NCBI RefSeq assembly: GCF_026341515.1
Contig: NZ_JAPEOK010000001.1
Span: forward strand, 9,982,001-10,046,000
Reading direction: 5' to 3'
Origin: Streptomyces sp. NBC_00878
Lineage (GTDB): Bacteria; Actinomycetota; Actinomycetes; Streptomycetales; Streptomycetaceae
Length of the DNA stretch: 64,000 nt
The notes beneath the pieces were generated by a model. That model was not told the origin of the DNA. It did not search any database and saw only the letters and a program-made list of their open reading frames with translations. Shown here piece after piece: positions 49,413-61,381 of the stretch. Within the stretch, counting starts at the first letter, position 1. Every line of letters begins with the position of its first letter. The position numbers were made by a program, and so were the translations under genes.

Positions 49413-50567
49413 TCAGAGCGCGGTGTAGACGGCGTCTATGAGCGCCATCTTCCGTGGGTCGTCGACGATGTTCGGGCCCATGCGATTCATGACGTAGCCC
49501 AGCGAGACCCCCGTCTCCGGGTCGGCGAGACCGCAGGAACCGCCGAAGCCGTCATGTCCGAAGGCCCTCGGATTCGGACCGTAGGAGCGGCTGGGCCCGC
49601 TGAGCAAGTGGCCGAGGCCGAACTCCGTCTCGTTCTCGAAGGCTGCTCCAAGGACCAGATCACGGCAGGCGCCCTGTCCCTCGCGGACCCGCTCGGCGGC
49701 CTCGGAGGACAGGACGCGCCGCGAGCCGTACGCCCCCCGCCCGGCGAGGATCCCGTACAGCGCGGCGACCGCGCGGGCCGTGCCGTGTCCGTTGGCGGCG
49801 GGGATCTCGGCGGCCCGCCACGCCGCCGTGTTGGCCTCGGCCGCGCCCACCGGCGGATTGGCCAGGGCGGCCACCGCGACCGGAGCCAACTGGCCGAAGG
49901 CCGCGCCCTGTTCACTGGACGCCGCGGCCGGCGGATGCACCAGCTCGGCCGCGCGTCCGGCTTCCTTCTCCGGCAGCCCGATGGCGAAGTCGATGCCCAG
50001 CGGCCCGGTCACCTCCCGCTCCAGGAACGCGCCCGGCAGCAACCCCGAGACGCGCCGCACCACTTCACCGACCAGGAACCCGTACGTGAGAGCGTGGTAG
50101 CCCGAGGCCGTCCCCGGCTCCCACCAGGGCTCCGTCGCCGCGAGCCGCTTCGTGGTCAGCTCCCAGTCGCAGAGCTGCTCCAGCGAGTGCGGCTCACGCA
50201 GCCCCGCCAGCCCCGCCCGGTGTGACAGCAGATGCCGTACGAGCACCGACTCCTTGCCCGCCGCCGCGAACTCCGGCCAGTAGGCGGCCACCGGCGCGTC
50301 CAGGTCGAGCAGTCCGCGGTCGGCCAGGATGTGCGCGCACAGCGCCGTGGGTCCCTTCGAGGTCGACCACACGTTGACGAGCGTGTCCCGCTCCCATGGG
50401 AGCGTCCGGGCCGAGTCCGCCCAGCCGCCCCACAGGTCGACCACGGTCTCGCCGTTCAACGTGACGCTCACGGCCGCGCCCAGCTCGTCGCGATCCCGGA
50501 AGTTCTCCTCGAACGCGGCACGCACCGCCTCGAAGCGTGTCTCGCAGTGGCCCTGAATCTGGGACAT
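49413..50567 (-). CDS. Class C beta-lactamase-fold serine hydrolase (EstB-like)
   Basis: 384 residues. Catalytic Ser-x-x-Lys in VNVWSTSKGPTALCAH (about 66-72), Tyr motif Y-H-A in ASGYHALTYGFLVGEVVRRV and a C-terminal FGHDGFGGSCGLADPETGVSLGYVMNRM with HxG replacing KTG. This matches family VIII carboxylesterases/EstB and LACTB-like hydrolases rather than true beta-lactamases. No signal peptide, so cytosolic. Next to an acetylxylan-esterase-like gene on the same strand, 93 bases apart. Substrate unknown. Confidence 0.88.
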   Translation of the reverse strand: MSQIQGHCETRFEAVRAAFEENFRDRDELGAAVSVTLNGETVVDLWGGWADSARTLPWERDTLVNVWSTSKGPTALCAHILADRGLLDLDAPVAAYWPEFAAAGKESVLVRHLLSHRAGLAGLREPHSLEQLCDWELTTKRLAATEPWWEPGTASGYHALTYGFLVGEVVRRVSGLLPGAFLEREVTGPLGIDFAIGLPEKEAGRAAELVHPPAAASSEQGAAFGQLAPVAVAALANPPVGAAEANTAAWRAAEIPAANGHGTARAVAALYGILAGRGAYGSRRVLSSEAAERVREGQGACRDLVLGAAFENETEFGLGHLLSGPSRSYGPNPRAFGHDGFGGSCGLADPETGVSLGYVMNRMGPNIVDDPRKMALIDAVYTAL

Positions 50568-50660
50568 GGGTCCTCCGTCTTACGCCGAAACGCAGGGCGC
50601 GGAAGGGGCACCCGGCTTCCCCGAACATACCGACTGGTCGGACCGGCGGGAAGGGGTTGG

Positions 50661-51629
50661 TCAGAAGCGCTGCGGCAGCCAGGCCAGCTTGACCGCCTCC
50701 TGGTAAGGGCCGCCGCCCTCGTGGTCGTTGAAGTCGTACACCTCGATGGCCTTGTCGTCGTGCCCCCACGCGTTGAAGGCCGCGAAGATCGTCGACGGCG
50801 GGCACGTCTGGTCCTCCAGCGCCGCCGAGAACAGCGCGGGCGCCCGGCCGCGCGTGGCGAAGTGCACCCCGTCGAAGTACGAGAGCGTGCGCAGAACCCG
50901 CTCGGTGCGGCCGCGGTGCGTCTTGAGGTAGTTGCCGATCTCCCGGTACGGATCGCGGTCCGTGAGCGTCGTCGCGCGCGGGTAGTCGCACAGGAACGGC
51001 ACGTCGGGCGCGACCGCCGCGAGGTCGGGCACCAGACCGCCCACCGCGATCGAGATGCCGCCGCCCTGGCTCGAACCCACCACCGCGGTGCGCGCGGCGT
51101 CGACGAGTTCATGCGAGCGGGCCGCCTCCACGGCCCGCACCCCGTCGGTGAACACCCGGCGGTAGTAGTAGTTCTCGGGAGCGTCGATACCCCGCGTCAT
51201 GAACCCGGGATACGCGGGCGCGCTGCCCACCGGGTCGGGCGTGTCACCGCCGCCGCCCCACGCGCCGCCCTGCCCCCGGGTGTCCATCACGAAGTGCGCG
51301 AAGCCCGCCGAGGCCCACAGCAGATGCGTATGCGGAAGGCCGCGTCCGCCGCCGTAGCCGATGAACTCGACGACCGCCGGCAACGGATTGCTCGCCCAGG
51401 CCGGAAGCGTCAGCCAGCCCTTCACCGGGTGACCGCCGAACCCGGCGAACGTGACGTCGTACACCTTCACGTTCTTCAGATGCGTCTCGACGGCTTCGAA
51501 ACGGGCCTCCAGGCTGTGCTCGCGGGCCTCCTGAAGCGTCTTGCCCCAGAAGGCGTCGAAGTCCTCGGGCTCGACCGACGCGCTGCGGTATTTCCGGAGC
51601 TGATCGAGAGGGAGGTCGAACAAGGCCAT
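50661..51629 (-). CDS. Acetylxylan esterase / cephalosporin-C deacetylase family (CE7)
   Basis: 322 residues, typical CE7 length. Opening FDLPLDQLRKYRSASVEPEDFDAFWGKTL, oxyanion region YGGGRG, nucleophile in GSSQGGGISIAVGG (about 180-184), Asp in LEDQTCPPSTIFAAFNA and His in NDHEGGGPY. These enzymes remove acetyl groups from xylo-oligosaccharides and cephalosporin C. Cytosolic by lack of signal peptide. AGGCGG lies upstream of the ATG. No xylan genes are nearby, so its physiological substrate is open. Confidence 0.92.
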   Translation of the reverse strand: MALFDLPLDQLRKYRSASVEPEDFDAFWGKTLQEAREHSLEARFEAVETHLKNVKVYDVTFAGFGGHPVKGWLTLPAWASNPLPAVVEFIGYGGGRGLPHTHLLWASAGFAHFVMDTRGQGGAWGGGGDTPDPVGSAPAYPGFMTRGIDAPENYYYRRVFTDGVRAVEAARSHELVDAARTAVVGSSQGGGISIAVGGLVPDLAAVAPDVPFLCDYPRATTLTDRDPYREIGNYLKTHRGRTERVLRTLSYFDGVHFATRGRAPALFSAALEDQTCPPSTIFAAFNAWGHDDKAIEVYDFNDHEGGGPYQEAVKLAWLPQRF

Positions 51630-51741
51630 GGAAGACCGCCTTTGCTACGAATTGGGGTGCGGGTGATCACACCGTACGGCGGCGGACGGAGAGCCGCCAG
51701 GCCTTCTCCGCCGACCGGCCGGTGCTGGCTACGATGACGCC

Positions 51742-53100
51742 ATGCCGCCTGCCGTGGACCTGCTGGTCAAGGACGCCGAACTGCTCGTCGTGGACTTGGA
51801 ACGGGAGATCCCGGGCGGCTGGGTGGCCGTCACGGACGGCCGGGTCGCCGCCGTGGGCGGGCCCGGGACCGAACCGGAGGCCCGCTCGACGGTGTCCGCG
51901 GCCGGCCGGATCGTCACGCCCGGACTGATCAACACGCACCACCACATCTACCAGAACCTCACCCGCTCCTACGCGCCCGCGGTGAACGGCTCCCTCTTCG
52001 ACTGGCTCACCACGCTGTACCCGCTGTGGGCCGCGCTCGACGAGGAAGCGGTCTACGTGTCGGCGTACGTCGGCATGGCCGAGCTGCTGATGGGCGGCTG
52101 TACGACCTCCTCCGACCACCTCTACGTCCACCCGCGACCGCGTCTCGTGGACGCCGAGATCCGCGCCGCGCGGGACATCGGGTTCCGCTTCCACGCCACC
52201 CGCGGTTCGATGACCCGGTCCGCGGAGGACGGCGGCCTGCCGCCCCGGAGCGTCACACAGACCGAGGACGAGGTCCTCGCCGACAGCGAGCGGCTGATCA
52301 AGGCCCACCACGACCCGGAACCGGGCGCGCTCGTCCGGGTCGCGCTGGCCCCCTGCTCGCCGTTCTCGGTCACCAAGGAGCTGATGACGGCGACCGCGGA
52401 ACTCGCCGAACGGTACGACGTACGACTGCATACGCACCTCGCCGAGGACCGCGACGAGGACACGTACTGCCTGGAGACGTACGGTTGCCGGCCCGTCGAG
52501 TACTTCGAGGACACGGGCTGGCTCAGCCACCGCAGCTGGGTCGCGCACTGCATCTACCCGAACGACGCCGAACTGCGGCGCCTCGCCGGGGCGGGCGTCG
52601 GCGTGGCGCACTGCCCCAGCTCCAACATGCTCATCGGCGGTGGCACGGCCCGGGTGAAGGAGATGCGCGAACTGGGCCTGCCCGTGGGTATCGGCTGCGA
52701 CGGCTCCGCATCCACGGACCACGCCTCGCTGTGGATGGAGACCCGCGGCGCGCTCCTGCTCGGCCGCTACCGGGGCGGACCCGGCGCGATGACCGCACGC
52801 GACGCCCTCGACATCGCGACTCGCGGTTCGGCCCAATGCCTGGGCCGCGCCGACGAGTTGGGGCATCTGCGGCCGGGCGCCTGCGCCGACCTGGTCGTCT
52901 GGGACCTCCACGAGGTCGCGCTCGCGGGCGCGCTGAGCGACCCCGTCGAGGCCTGGCTGCGCTGCGGGCCCGGCCGAGCCTGGACCACGGTGGTCGGCGG
53001 CCGTGTCCTCGTCGACCGGGGCGAGCCGGTGCTGCCCGGGCTGCGTGACGCGCTGCGGGAGCACGGGCGCATCGCGCGGCGCATGCAGCGACTCGGGTGA
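51742..53100 (+). CDS. Amidohydrolase, 8-oxoguanine deaminase/hydroxyatrazine-hydrolase type
   Basis: 452 residues. Metal-dependent hydrolase barrel: metal ligands HHH in GLINTHHHIYQN, His in HTHLAEDRDEDTYC (Glu as general base), His in VAHCPSSNMLIGG and Asp in GCDGSASTDHASLW. The NTHHHIYQNLTRSYAPA and SSDHLYVHPR stretches are characteristic of 8-oxoguanine deaminases and AtzB-like members. It would deaminate an oxidised purine or a related ring. Divergent from CE7 gene; no purine pathway neighbours. Confidence 0.9.
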   Translation: MPPAVDLLVKDAELLVVDLEREIPGGWVAVTDGRVAAVGGPGTEPEARSTVSAAGRIVTPGLINTHHHIYQNLTRSYAPAVNGSLFDWLTTLYPLWAALDEEAVYVSAYVGMAELLMGGCTTSSDHLYVHPRPRLVDAEIRAARDIGFRFHATRGSMTRSAEDGGLPPRSVTQTEDEVLADSERLIKAHHDPEPGALVRVALAPCSPFSVTKELMTATAELAERYDVRLHTHLAEDRDEDTYCLETYGCRPVEYFEDTGWLSHRSWVAHCIYPNDAELRRLAGAGVGVAHCPSSNMLIGGGTARVKEMRELGLPVGIGCDGSASTDHASLWMETRGALLLGRYRGGPGAMTARDALDIATRGSAQCLGRADELGHLRPGACADLVVWDLHEVALAGALSDPVEAWLRCGPGRAWTTVVGGRVLVDRGEPVLPGLRDALREHGRIARRMQRLG

Positions 53101-53211
53101 GGCTCGGCGCGTGCTGAGCACGGGCGGCGCGATTCCGTTCCGGGGTCGGCGGCCCGGTGCCACCATCGCCCGGCGCGAGACCGGGCGTGGTTCACCTCTG
53201 CCCGGGTCCGC

Positions 53212-53796
53212 TCAGGTGGGGTGCCGCCGCCACTCGGGCCCCGTACGCGTCCACTCCTCTTCCCACTCGGCCAGGCGATGGCGCGTGGCGACCCGCCGTA
53301 CGACGACATACGTGACCAGCACACCGGCCGCGACCAGGCCTGTGGCGCAGGCACCCGCCGTCACCGTGTACTGCCAGACGGCCGTGCTGTCCGCGGGGGC
53401 GGGCACGGTCTGGCCCTCGTCGTCCAGCCAGATGTACGTACGGTCGCCGATCCTCGTGCCGGCGGGCACCCGTGCCTTGTCCGTACGCGGCGGCTCGCCC
53501 GGCTCGGCCCAGCGGACCGTCACCCGGTAGGTCGGCTGGGCTTCGCCCTCGGAGGTGGGCACCGCGGCGGGCACGTGCTGGGTGACCTCGGCGCGCACCC
53601 GGTGGCGTTCGGTGCGCTGCACCGCGGCCGTGGCCCGTGCTTCGTCGTACGCCCACCAGCCCGCGGCGATCCCGGCCAGCGGGCCGCCGACGCACAGCAG
53701 AATCGCGAGGCCCAGCGCGGTCCACGCCTCCAGTACGTCCGAGCGGCGCCGCAGCGGATTGCGCCGCCAACGCCAGCTCCGCATCAGCGTCCGCAT
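53212..53796 (-). CDS. Rv1733c-family membrane protein
   Basis: 194 residues, two membrane helices (ALGLAILLCVGGPLAGIAAG and VTAGACATGLVAAGVLVTYVVV) bracketing an extracellular domain with YRVTVRWAEPGEPPRTDKARVPAGTRIGDRTYIWLDDEGQTVPAP. This arrangement, with the WRWRRNPLRRRSDVLEAW start, defines the Rv1733c family expanded in Streptomyces. Function unknown; in mycobacteria it is a dormancy-regulon membrane protein. Confidence 0.9.
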   Translation of the reverse strand: MRTLMRSWRWRRNPLRRRSDVLEAWTALGLAILLCVGGPLAGIAAGWWAYDEARATAAVQRTERHRVRAEVTQHVPAAVPTSEGEAQPTYRVTVRWAEPGEPPRTDKARVPAGTRIGDRTYIWLDDEGQTVPAPADSTAVWQYTVTAGACATGLVAAGVLVTYVVVRRVATRHRLAEWEEEWTRTGPEWRRHPT

Positions 53797-54062
53797 CTCC
53801 CGGCCTCCTCACCGCTCGGCCGCTCAACAGCTCGACAGCTCGGCCGCTTGCTCGCGTGCCCGCTCTCGCCTTTCGGCACAGTTCGTGAGTTCCCGCTCTC
53901 CTCTCGCCCTCACGGGCGCCCGTCGCCCACGTTTCCACGGTCCTCTTGGTCGGGCGTCTTCGCCAGCCGCCCACGACTGATCCGCGCCCGGTGTGGAACC
54001 CGCGGAGCGTGTGTCGGAGCGGGGCGGGCGTCCTGGACGGCGAGAGGGACGGCTCGGGGTGA

Positions 54063-54893
54063 TCAGCCGAAGCGTTCGATCCGGATGCGGTCCACCGGCT
54101 GGCCGGCTTCCACCAGCAGACGCGAGGCGTGTTCGGCGAACCCGTTCGAGCCGCACACATAGGCCTCCCAGTCACCTTCGGGCCGGTCGGCCTGGAGAGT
54201 CGCCACATGTGCGGCCGACACACGTCCCACGGGCACACCCTCCGGCGCGGTGCGGGTGAACACGGGGGTCGTCTCGGCGCCGTACTCCGACGCGTAGATC
54301 AGCTCCTCGGGGCCGCGAGCCGACACGAGCAGCCGCAGCGGCACCGACAGTCCCCGCGCGCGATGGTGGCGGACCATCGACATCAGCGGTACGACGCCGG
54401 AGCCCGCGCCGATGAGCAGGGCGGGCCGGTCGCCCGGCCAGGCGAAGAAGCCGCTGAGCGGACCGCGCACCTCCACCTCGTCGCCGGGTTTGGCGACCGT
54501 GTGGAACCAGCCGGACACCTCACCGCCGTCGACATGGTCGAGGGTGAGCTCCACGTGCCCGGTGTCGTCGGGCGGTGAAGCGATCGAGTAGTGCCGCTGG
54601 GCGACATAGCCGTCCGCCGCCCGTAGCCGCAGCATCAGGTGCTGCCCAGGCACATGGCCCGCCCAGTCCGGCACGGCGAACCGGAAGGTCGCCGCGTGCG
54701 AGGTCTCCCGGCGGATGTCGGTGAGCGTGGCGCGCTGCCAGGTGCCCGCGGTGCCGTTGGGCACGGAGATCCGGCCGGGCACGGCGAACCGGGTCGGCGG
54801 CACAAACGACGAGGACGGCGAGGACGAGGAAGACCCGGAGGCTGTGGACGCGGAGGACCCGGAGGCTGTGGAGGGTATGGAGGTCTCAGTCAC
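54063..54893 (-). CDS. FNR-like ferredoxin/flavin reductase, partner of the sulfite-oxidase-like protein
   Basis: 276 residues. A Ser/Thr-rich N-terminal ~30 residues, then the FAD domain (RHYSIASPP with the Arg-x-Tyr-Ser motif) and the NAD domain GAGSGVVPLMSMVRHH, ending VCGSNGFAEHASRLLVEAGQPVDRIRIERFG. GTG start overlaps the stop of the upstream molybdoenzyme gene by eight bases, so the two are co-translated; it probably passes electrons between NAD(P)H and that enzyme. It lacks a plant-type 2Fe-2S C-terminus seen in larger oxidoreductases. Confidence 0.88.
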   Translation of the reverse strand: MTETSIPSTASGSSASTASGSSSSSPSSSFVPPTRFAVPGRISVPNGTAGTWQRATLTDIRRETSHAATFRFAVPDWAGHVPGQHLMLRLRAADGYVAQRHYSIASPPDDTGHVELTLDHVDGGEVSGWFHTVAKPGDEVEVRGPLSGFFAWPGDRPALLIGAGSGVVPLMSMVRHHRARGLSVPLRLLVSARGPEELIYASEYGAETTPVFTRTAPEGVPVGRVSAAHVATLQADRPEGDWEAYVCGSNGFAEHASRLLVEAGQPVDRIRIERFG

Positions 54894-55491
54894 CGGAGTA
54901 GCGCTGCTCTTCCCAGGGATTGCCGCGGTGGTGGTAGCCGTTCTGCTCCCAGAAGCCCGGCTCGTCGTGGTCGAGGAGCCTCAGACCCGCGACCCACTTG
55001 GCACTCTTCCAGAAGTACAGATGCGGCACGATCAGCCGAGCCGGGCCACCGTGCTCGGCGGGCAGCGGCCCGTCCCCGTACTCCCAGACGATCCAGGCGC
55101 GCCCGCCGGTGAGGTCCGCCAGGGGGAGGTTGGTCGTGTAGCCGGTGTGCGCGTACGCGACGGCGTGCGTGGCCTCCGGTGCCGGGCGGACCGCGTCGAG
55201 GAACGCGTCGAGCGACACGCCCCCGAAGCGCACCCCGAACTTCGACCAACTCGTCACGCAGTGGATGTCGCCCTCGTACGCGGAGGGCGGCAGTGCGTGC
55301 GCCTCGTCCCAGCCCCAGGTGCGCTCCTCGGCGACCAGGCCGTCGACCGTGAACGTCCAGTCCGCGGGCGCCAGGTCCGGCGTGACCTCCGCGGACAGGA
55401 CGGGCCAGTCGTCGCCCGCGTCGTACTGGCCGGGCGGCAGCCCGTCGTTCAGGACGCGCGGGCGCCCGGTGAAGCCTCGGGTGACGTTCAT
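54886..55491 (-). CDS. Sulfite-oxidase-like molybdopterin oxidoreductase
   Basis: 201 residues. The oxidoreductase molybdopterin-binding fold: RVLNDGLPPGQYDAGDDWPVLSAEVTPDLAPADWTFTVDGLV, the Mo-ligand Cys in DIHCVTSWSKFGVRFGGVSLD (about residue 89), and C-terminal GGPARLIVPHLYFWKSAKWVAGLRL. Short single-domain members of this family (YedY/MsrP-like, sulfite-oxidase-like) lack haem; the FNR-like gene follows directly. ATG at 55491 chosen over an upstream non-conserved extension. Substrate is unknown; methionine sulfoxide or other S/N-oxides are plausible. Confidence 0.88.
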   Translation of the reverse strand: MNVTRGFTGRPRVLNDGLPPGQYDAGDDWPVLSAEVTPDLAPADWTFTVDGLVAEERTWGWDEAHALPPSAYEGDIHCVTSWSKFGVRFGGVSLDAFLDAVRPAPEATHAVAYAHTGYTTNLPLADLTGGRAWIVWEYGDGPLPAEHGGPARLIVPHLYFWKSAKWVAGLRLLDHDEPGFWEQNGYHHRGNPWEEQRYSGD

Positions 55492-55729
55492 ACGGGAGGT
55501 GCCTCCAGGCCTGCCGATCGGCGGCCCTTGATCGTTGCGTACGCCGTCCACGGTACCGGGCCCGCCGGGGAGACCCGCCCGGGATCATTGCGGCCGCATG
55601 AACACTCCAGGGTCCTGGGAATAGCTTCCCCTCGATCTGTCTTGCCGCTAGGGCCAGGCGTCGCCCGACGGACGGGAAGGTGACGACAGGCCCCAGAGCC
55701 CACCCGGTGCGAAGGAGAGTGACGGAGCA

Positions 55730-56650
55730 ATGCCCAAGGCGTACGTCTTCACCCAGTACGGCGGCCCCGAGACCGAAGCCCTTGTCGACCAGGACCGCCC
55801 GAGCCCCGGACCCGGCGAGCTGCTGGTCGCCGTACGAGCGGCGGGTGTGAACCCGGTCGACTGGAAGCAGCGCACCGGTTACCAGCGTCCCGGCCAGCAG
55901 CGGCGACCCGTGCCCGCGGTGTTCGGCAACGAGGCCGCCGGGGTCGTCGAGGAGGTCGGCGAGGGCGTCACCGGCTTCGCGGTCGGGGACGAGGTCTTCG
56001 GCAACCCGGTCGCCGGGGCGTTCGCCCAGTACGTGCTGCTGCCCGTGACGGTGACCGCGCACAAGCCGGCCGGGGTCTCCTTCACGGACGCCGCGGCCCT
56101 GCCGGTCGCCGCGGCGACCGCGTACGACGGAGTCCGCCAGCTGGACCTGGCGGCCGGTTCGACCCTCCTCGTCACGGGAGCGGGCGGCGGTGTGGGCGTC
56201 TCGGTGGTCCAGATCGCCCGCGCCGACGGCGTGAACGTCATCGGTGTCGCGAGCGCGGGCAAGAAGGACCTGGTCGAGTCGCTCGGGGCCGTCCACGTGC
56301 CGTCGGGCCCGGACTTCGTCGACGGTGTACGGGCTGTGGCGCCCGACGGCGTGGACGCCGTCTACGACCTGGTCGGCGGCGCGGTCCTCGAAGCCGCCTC
56401 CGAACTGGTCGCGGACCGGACGAAGCTGATCACCGCGGGCGGCAAGGACATCGTGGCGCGGCTCGGCGGCGCGCCCGTCGCACGGGCCCGTACGGCCGCG
56501 GTGCTCGAACAGGTGGTCCGGCTCGTCGCCGACGGAGCGCTGGACCCCTTGGTGACACAGACCTTCCCCCTCGAACGGGCCGCCGAGGCACTGCGTACCG
56601 TCGAGGAGGGCCACGCGCGCGGCAAGGTCGTGATCGAGGTCGCCGAATGA
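55730..56650 (+). CDS. NADP-dependent zinc-free quinone oxidoreductase (MDR superfamily)
   Basis: 306 residues. Alcohol-dehydrogenase-like GroES N-terminus (AYVFTQYGGPETEALVDQDRPSPGPGELLVAVRAAGVNPVDWKQRTG), lacking zinc ligands, then Rossmann domain with LLVTGAGGGVGVSVVQIARADGVNVIGVAS. Members reduce quinones or activated alkenes with NADPH. Stop overlaps the GNAT start (ATGA). RBS: GGAG about ten bases upstream. Confidence 0.9.
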   Translation: MPKAYVFTQYGGPETEALVDQDRPSPGPGELLVAVRAAGVNPVDWKQRTGYQRPGQQRRPVPAVFGNEAAGVVEEVGEGVTGFAVGDEVFGNPVAGAFAQYVLLPVTVTAHKPAGVSFTDAAALPVAAATAYDGVRQLDLAAGSTLLVTGAGGGVGVSVVQIARADGVNVIGVASAGKKDLVESLGAVHVPSGPDFVDGVRAVAPDGVDAVYDLVGGAVLEAASELVADRTKLITAGGKDIVARLGGAPVARARTAAVLEQVVRLVADGALDPLVTQTFPLERAAEALRTVEEGHARGKVVIEVAE

Positions 56651-57363
56651 GCGGTGCGCGGCACCCGCTGGACAATCCCGCGCTCGCCTCACTGACCGGC
56701 CCGCACGCGCACTTCGCCGAACGCCGCGGTCGTGTGCTGCGCTACCCCGTTGACGTGTCGCCCTGGCTGGCCCTGCCGGACGAGCCCGACGCCGACGACT
56801 GGGCGGACCTCGCGGCGCTCGTCGGACCGGGTGAGGAGCTCGCGCTGCCCTGCTTCGGCGGGCAGCTCCCGGCGGGCTGGGACGTGACGCTCAGCGTGGA
56901 CGGTGTGCAGTTCGTGTTCGACGGGCCCGCCGCACCGGACCCGGAGGCCGTGCCGCTCGGCCCGGCCGACGTACCGGAGATGCTGGACCTGGTCGAGCGC
57001 ACCAGACCCGGCCCGTTCGTGCCGCGCACTCCCGAACTCGGCACGTATCTCGGGATACGCCGGGGCGGCGCCCTCGTCGCCATGGCGGGGGAGCGGTTGC
57101 ATCCACCGGGCTGGACCGAGATCAGCGCGGTCTGCACCGACCCGGACTTCCGCGGCGAAGGCCTCGCCGGCCGGCTGACCTTGGCCGTCGCCCACGGCAT
57201 CCGCACCCGGGGCGAGACCCCGTTCCTGCACACCGCCGCCGGCAACACCGCGGCCATCCGGCTCTACGAGTCACTGGGCTTCCGACTACGACGCGGGACG
57301 ACGTTCCTGTGGGCGCGAGTTCCCGAGCGGTTGGGGAACCGGCAGACGTCGGGGGTCGCGTAA
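56647..57363 (+). CDS. GNAT-family N-acetyltransferase (FR47-like)
   Basis: 238 residues. The C-terminal half has the acetyl-CoA motif EISAVCTDPDFRGEGLAGRLTLAVAHGI (R/Q-x-x-G-x-G/A variant RGEGLAG) and the family end AAIRLYESLGFRLRR. N-terminal half (residues 1-100) is poorly conserved, with a Gly/Asp-rich start. Overlaps the quinone oxidoreductase stop by four bases, so cotranslated. Acceptor unknown. Confidence 0.88.
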   Translation: MSGARHPLDNPALASLTGPHAHFAERRGRVLRYPVDVSPWLALPDEPDADDWADLAALVGPGEELALPCFGGQLPAGWDVTLSVDGVQFVFDGPAAPDPEAVPLGPADVPEMLDLVERTRPGPFVPRTPELGTYLGIRRGGALVAMAGERLHPPGWTEISAVCTDPDFRGEGLAGRLTLAVAHGIRTRGETPFLHTAAGNTAAIRLYESLGFRLRRGTTFLWARVPERLGNRQTSGVA

Positions 57364-57676
57364 CGGCGGTGGCCGGCGTGAGCCCGCACGGCATGTGCCC
57401 GCACGGCGTGAGGCGGCGGGCATCACAGGCTTGAAGGCGTTGGGGCGGCGGGTCTGAGGGCGTGGTGGGTTGCACGGCTACGCCCTTCGGCTCAAGTGCC
57501 CGCCGCCATGCCTCAGCCGCGCGCAGGCAGGACACTCCCAAGTGGTTGCCTGATGCGACTGGAGGTGGCCCGGGCGCGCGGCGAGGACGGTCGGGAACCG
57601 GGCACCGACCGGACTCGGCGCCGTGTAATGTTGCTGTCCGGCTGTGGACGGACCCAGCCGTGAACGGACCGAGGAG
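57364..57676. other. Intergenic stretch, no confident gene
   Basis: 313 bases of high-GC sequence. Short frames only, none with a ribosome site and codon bias I trust. It holds the promoter of the small upstream ORF and HemK-like gene; a TGTAATGTTG near 57625-57634 is the only AT-rich patch and may be the -10 area. Confidence 0.4.
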
Positions 57677-57742
57677 GTGAGCCCCATTACCGCTGTGTCA
57701 GCGCGGGTGCTCTCGCCTCAGGACCTCACCGGCATCAGGTGA
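57677..57742 (+). CDS. Small upstream ORF (21 aa) with a strong ribosome site
   Basis: GAGGAGG lies directly before a GTG codon opening a 21-codon frame that ends TGA at 57742, 43 bases before the HemK-like ATG. Its start overlaps the stop of an even shorter frame (GTG at 57660). The product has no Cys or Trp run. It is followed by a hairpin covering the likely ribosome site of the next gene. I cannot name it; a translational leader is possible. Confidence 0.3.
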   Translation: MSPITAVSARVLSPQDLTGIR

Positions 57743-57752
57743 CCTAGAGGGC

Positions 57753-57774
57753 GCCCTTCGGCTTCCCGAAAGGC
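57753..57774 (+). promoter_or_regulatory. Hairpin CCTTCGG/CCGAAAGG before the HemK-like gene
   Basis: GCCCTTCGG and CCGAAAGGC pair around a CTTC loop with one bulged A. The right arm contains AAAGG, the nearest ribosome-site-like sequence before the ATG at 57786, so the hairpin could mask it until translation of the small ORF upstream opens it. Confidence 0.35.
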
Positions 57775-57785
57775 TCTCGGCTTCC

Positions 57786-60744
<2,959 letters not shown>

Positions 60745-60775
60745 AAGCCCTACGGCCCGTCCTTAGGATGACTCC

Positions 60776-61330
60776 ATGTCACTCCCGCACGCGATCCTCA
60801 CCGCTCTGCTCGAAAAGCCGTCGTCCGGGCTCGAACTGACCCGGCGCTTCGACCGGTCGATCGGCTACTTCTGGTCGGCGACGCATCAGCAGATCTATCG
60901 CGAGCTGGGAAAACTGGAGGCCCAGGGGGACATCAGGGCCCTCCCGTCGCAGCAGCCGGCCCGGGGCCAGAAGAAGCGGTACGAGGTCCTGCCGGCGGGC
61001 CGCGCCGCACTGGCCAGGTGGACCGCCGCGTCCCAGGACCCGAAGCCGCTGCGCGACACGCTGCTGCTGCGACTGCGGGCCGCGGCGGTGGTCGGCACGG
61101 AGGGCATCGAGACGGATCTGCGGCGCCATCTCGACCTGCACCAGCGGCAATTGGCGGAGTACGAGGAGATTCAGGAGCGCGACTTCCCGCCCGGCAAGGA
61201 CGCGCCGCAGGACCGCCTGCAGCATCTCGTCCTGCGTGCGGGGATCGACCTGGAGACCTTCTGGACCCGCTGGTTGACGCACGCGCTGGAGGAGTTCGAG
61301 CGGCTGCCCGCGGCGGACCCGGCGTCCTGA
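60776..61330 (+). CDS. PadR-family transcriptional regulator
   Basis: 184 residues. Winged helix at the N-terminus: LPHAILTALLEKPSSGLELTRRFDRSIGYFWSATHQQIYRELGKLEAQGDI, followed by a long helical C-terminal domain for dimerisation (Vir_act_alpha type, ERDFPPGKDAPQDRLQHLVLRAGIDLETFWTRWLTHAL). The W-S-A-T-H-Q-Q-I-Y recognition segment is the PadR hallmark. Just after fadH on the same strand, so likely cotranscribed and a candidate repressor of the palindrome at 58659-58672. Confidence 0.9.
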   Translation: MSLPHAILTALLEKPSSGLELTRRFDRSIGYFWSATHQQIYRELGKLEAQGDIRALPSQQPARGQKKRYEVLPAGRAALARWTAASQDPKPLRDTLLLRLRAAAVVGTEGIETDLRRHLDLHQRQLAEYEEIQERDFPPGKDAPQDRLQHLVLRAGIDLETFWTRWLTHALEEFERLPAADPAS

Positions 61331-61381
61331 CGGTCGAGGTTTGCGACGGTCGGCACGGGACCGGGATTCGGGTGGTCGGCA

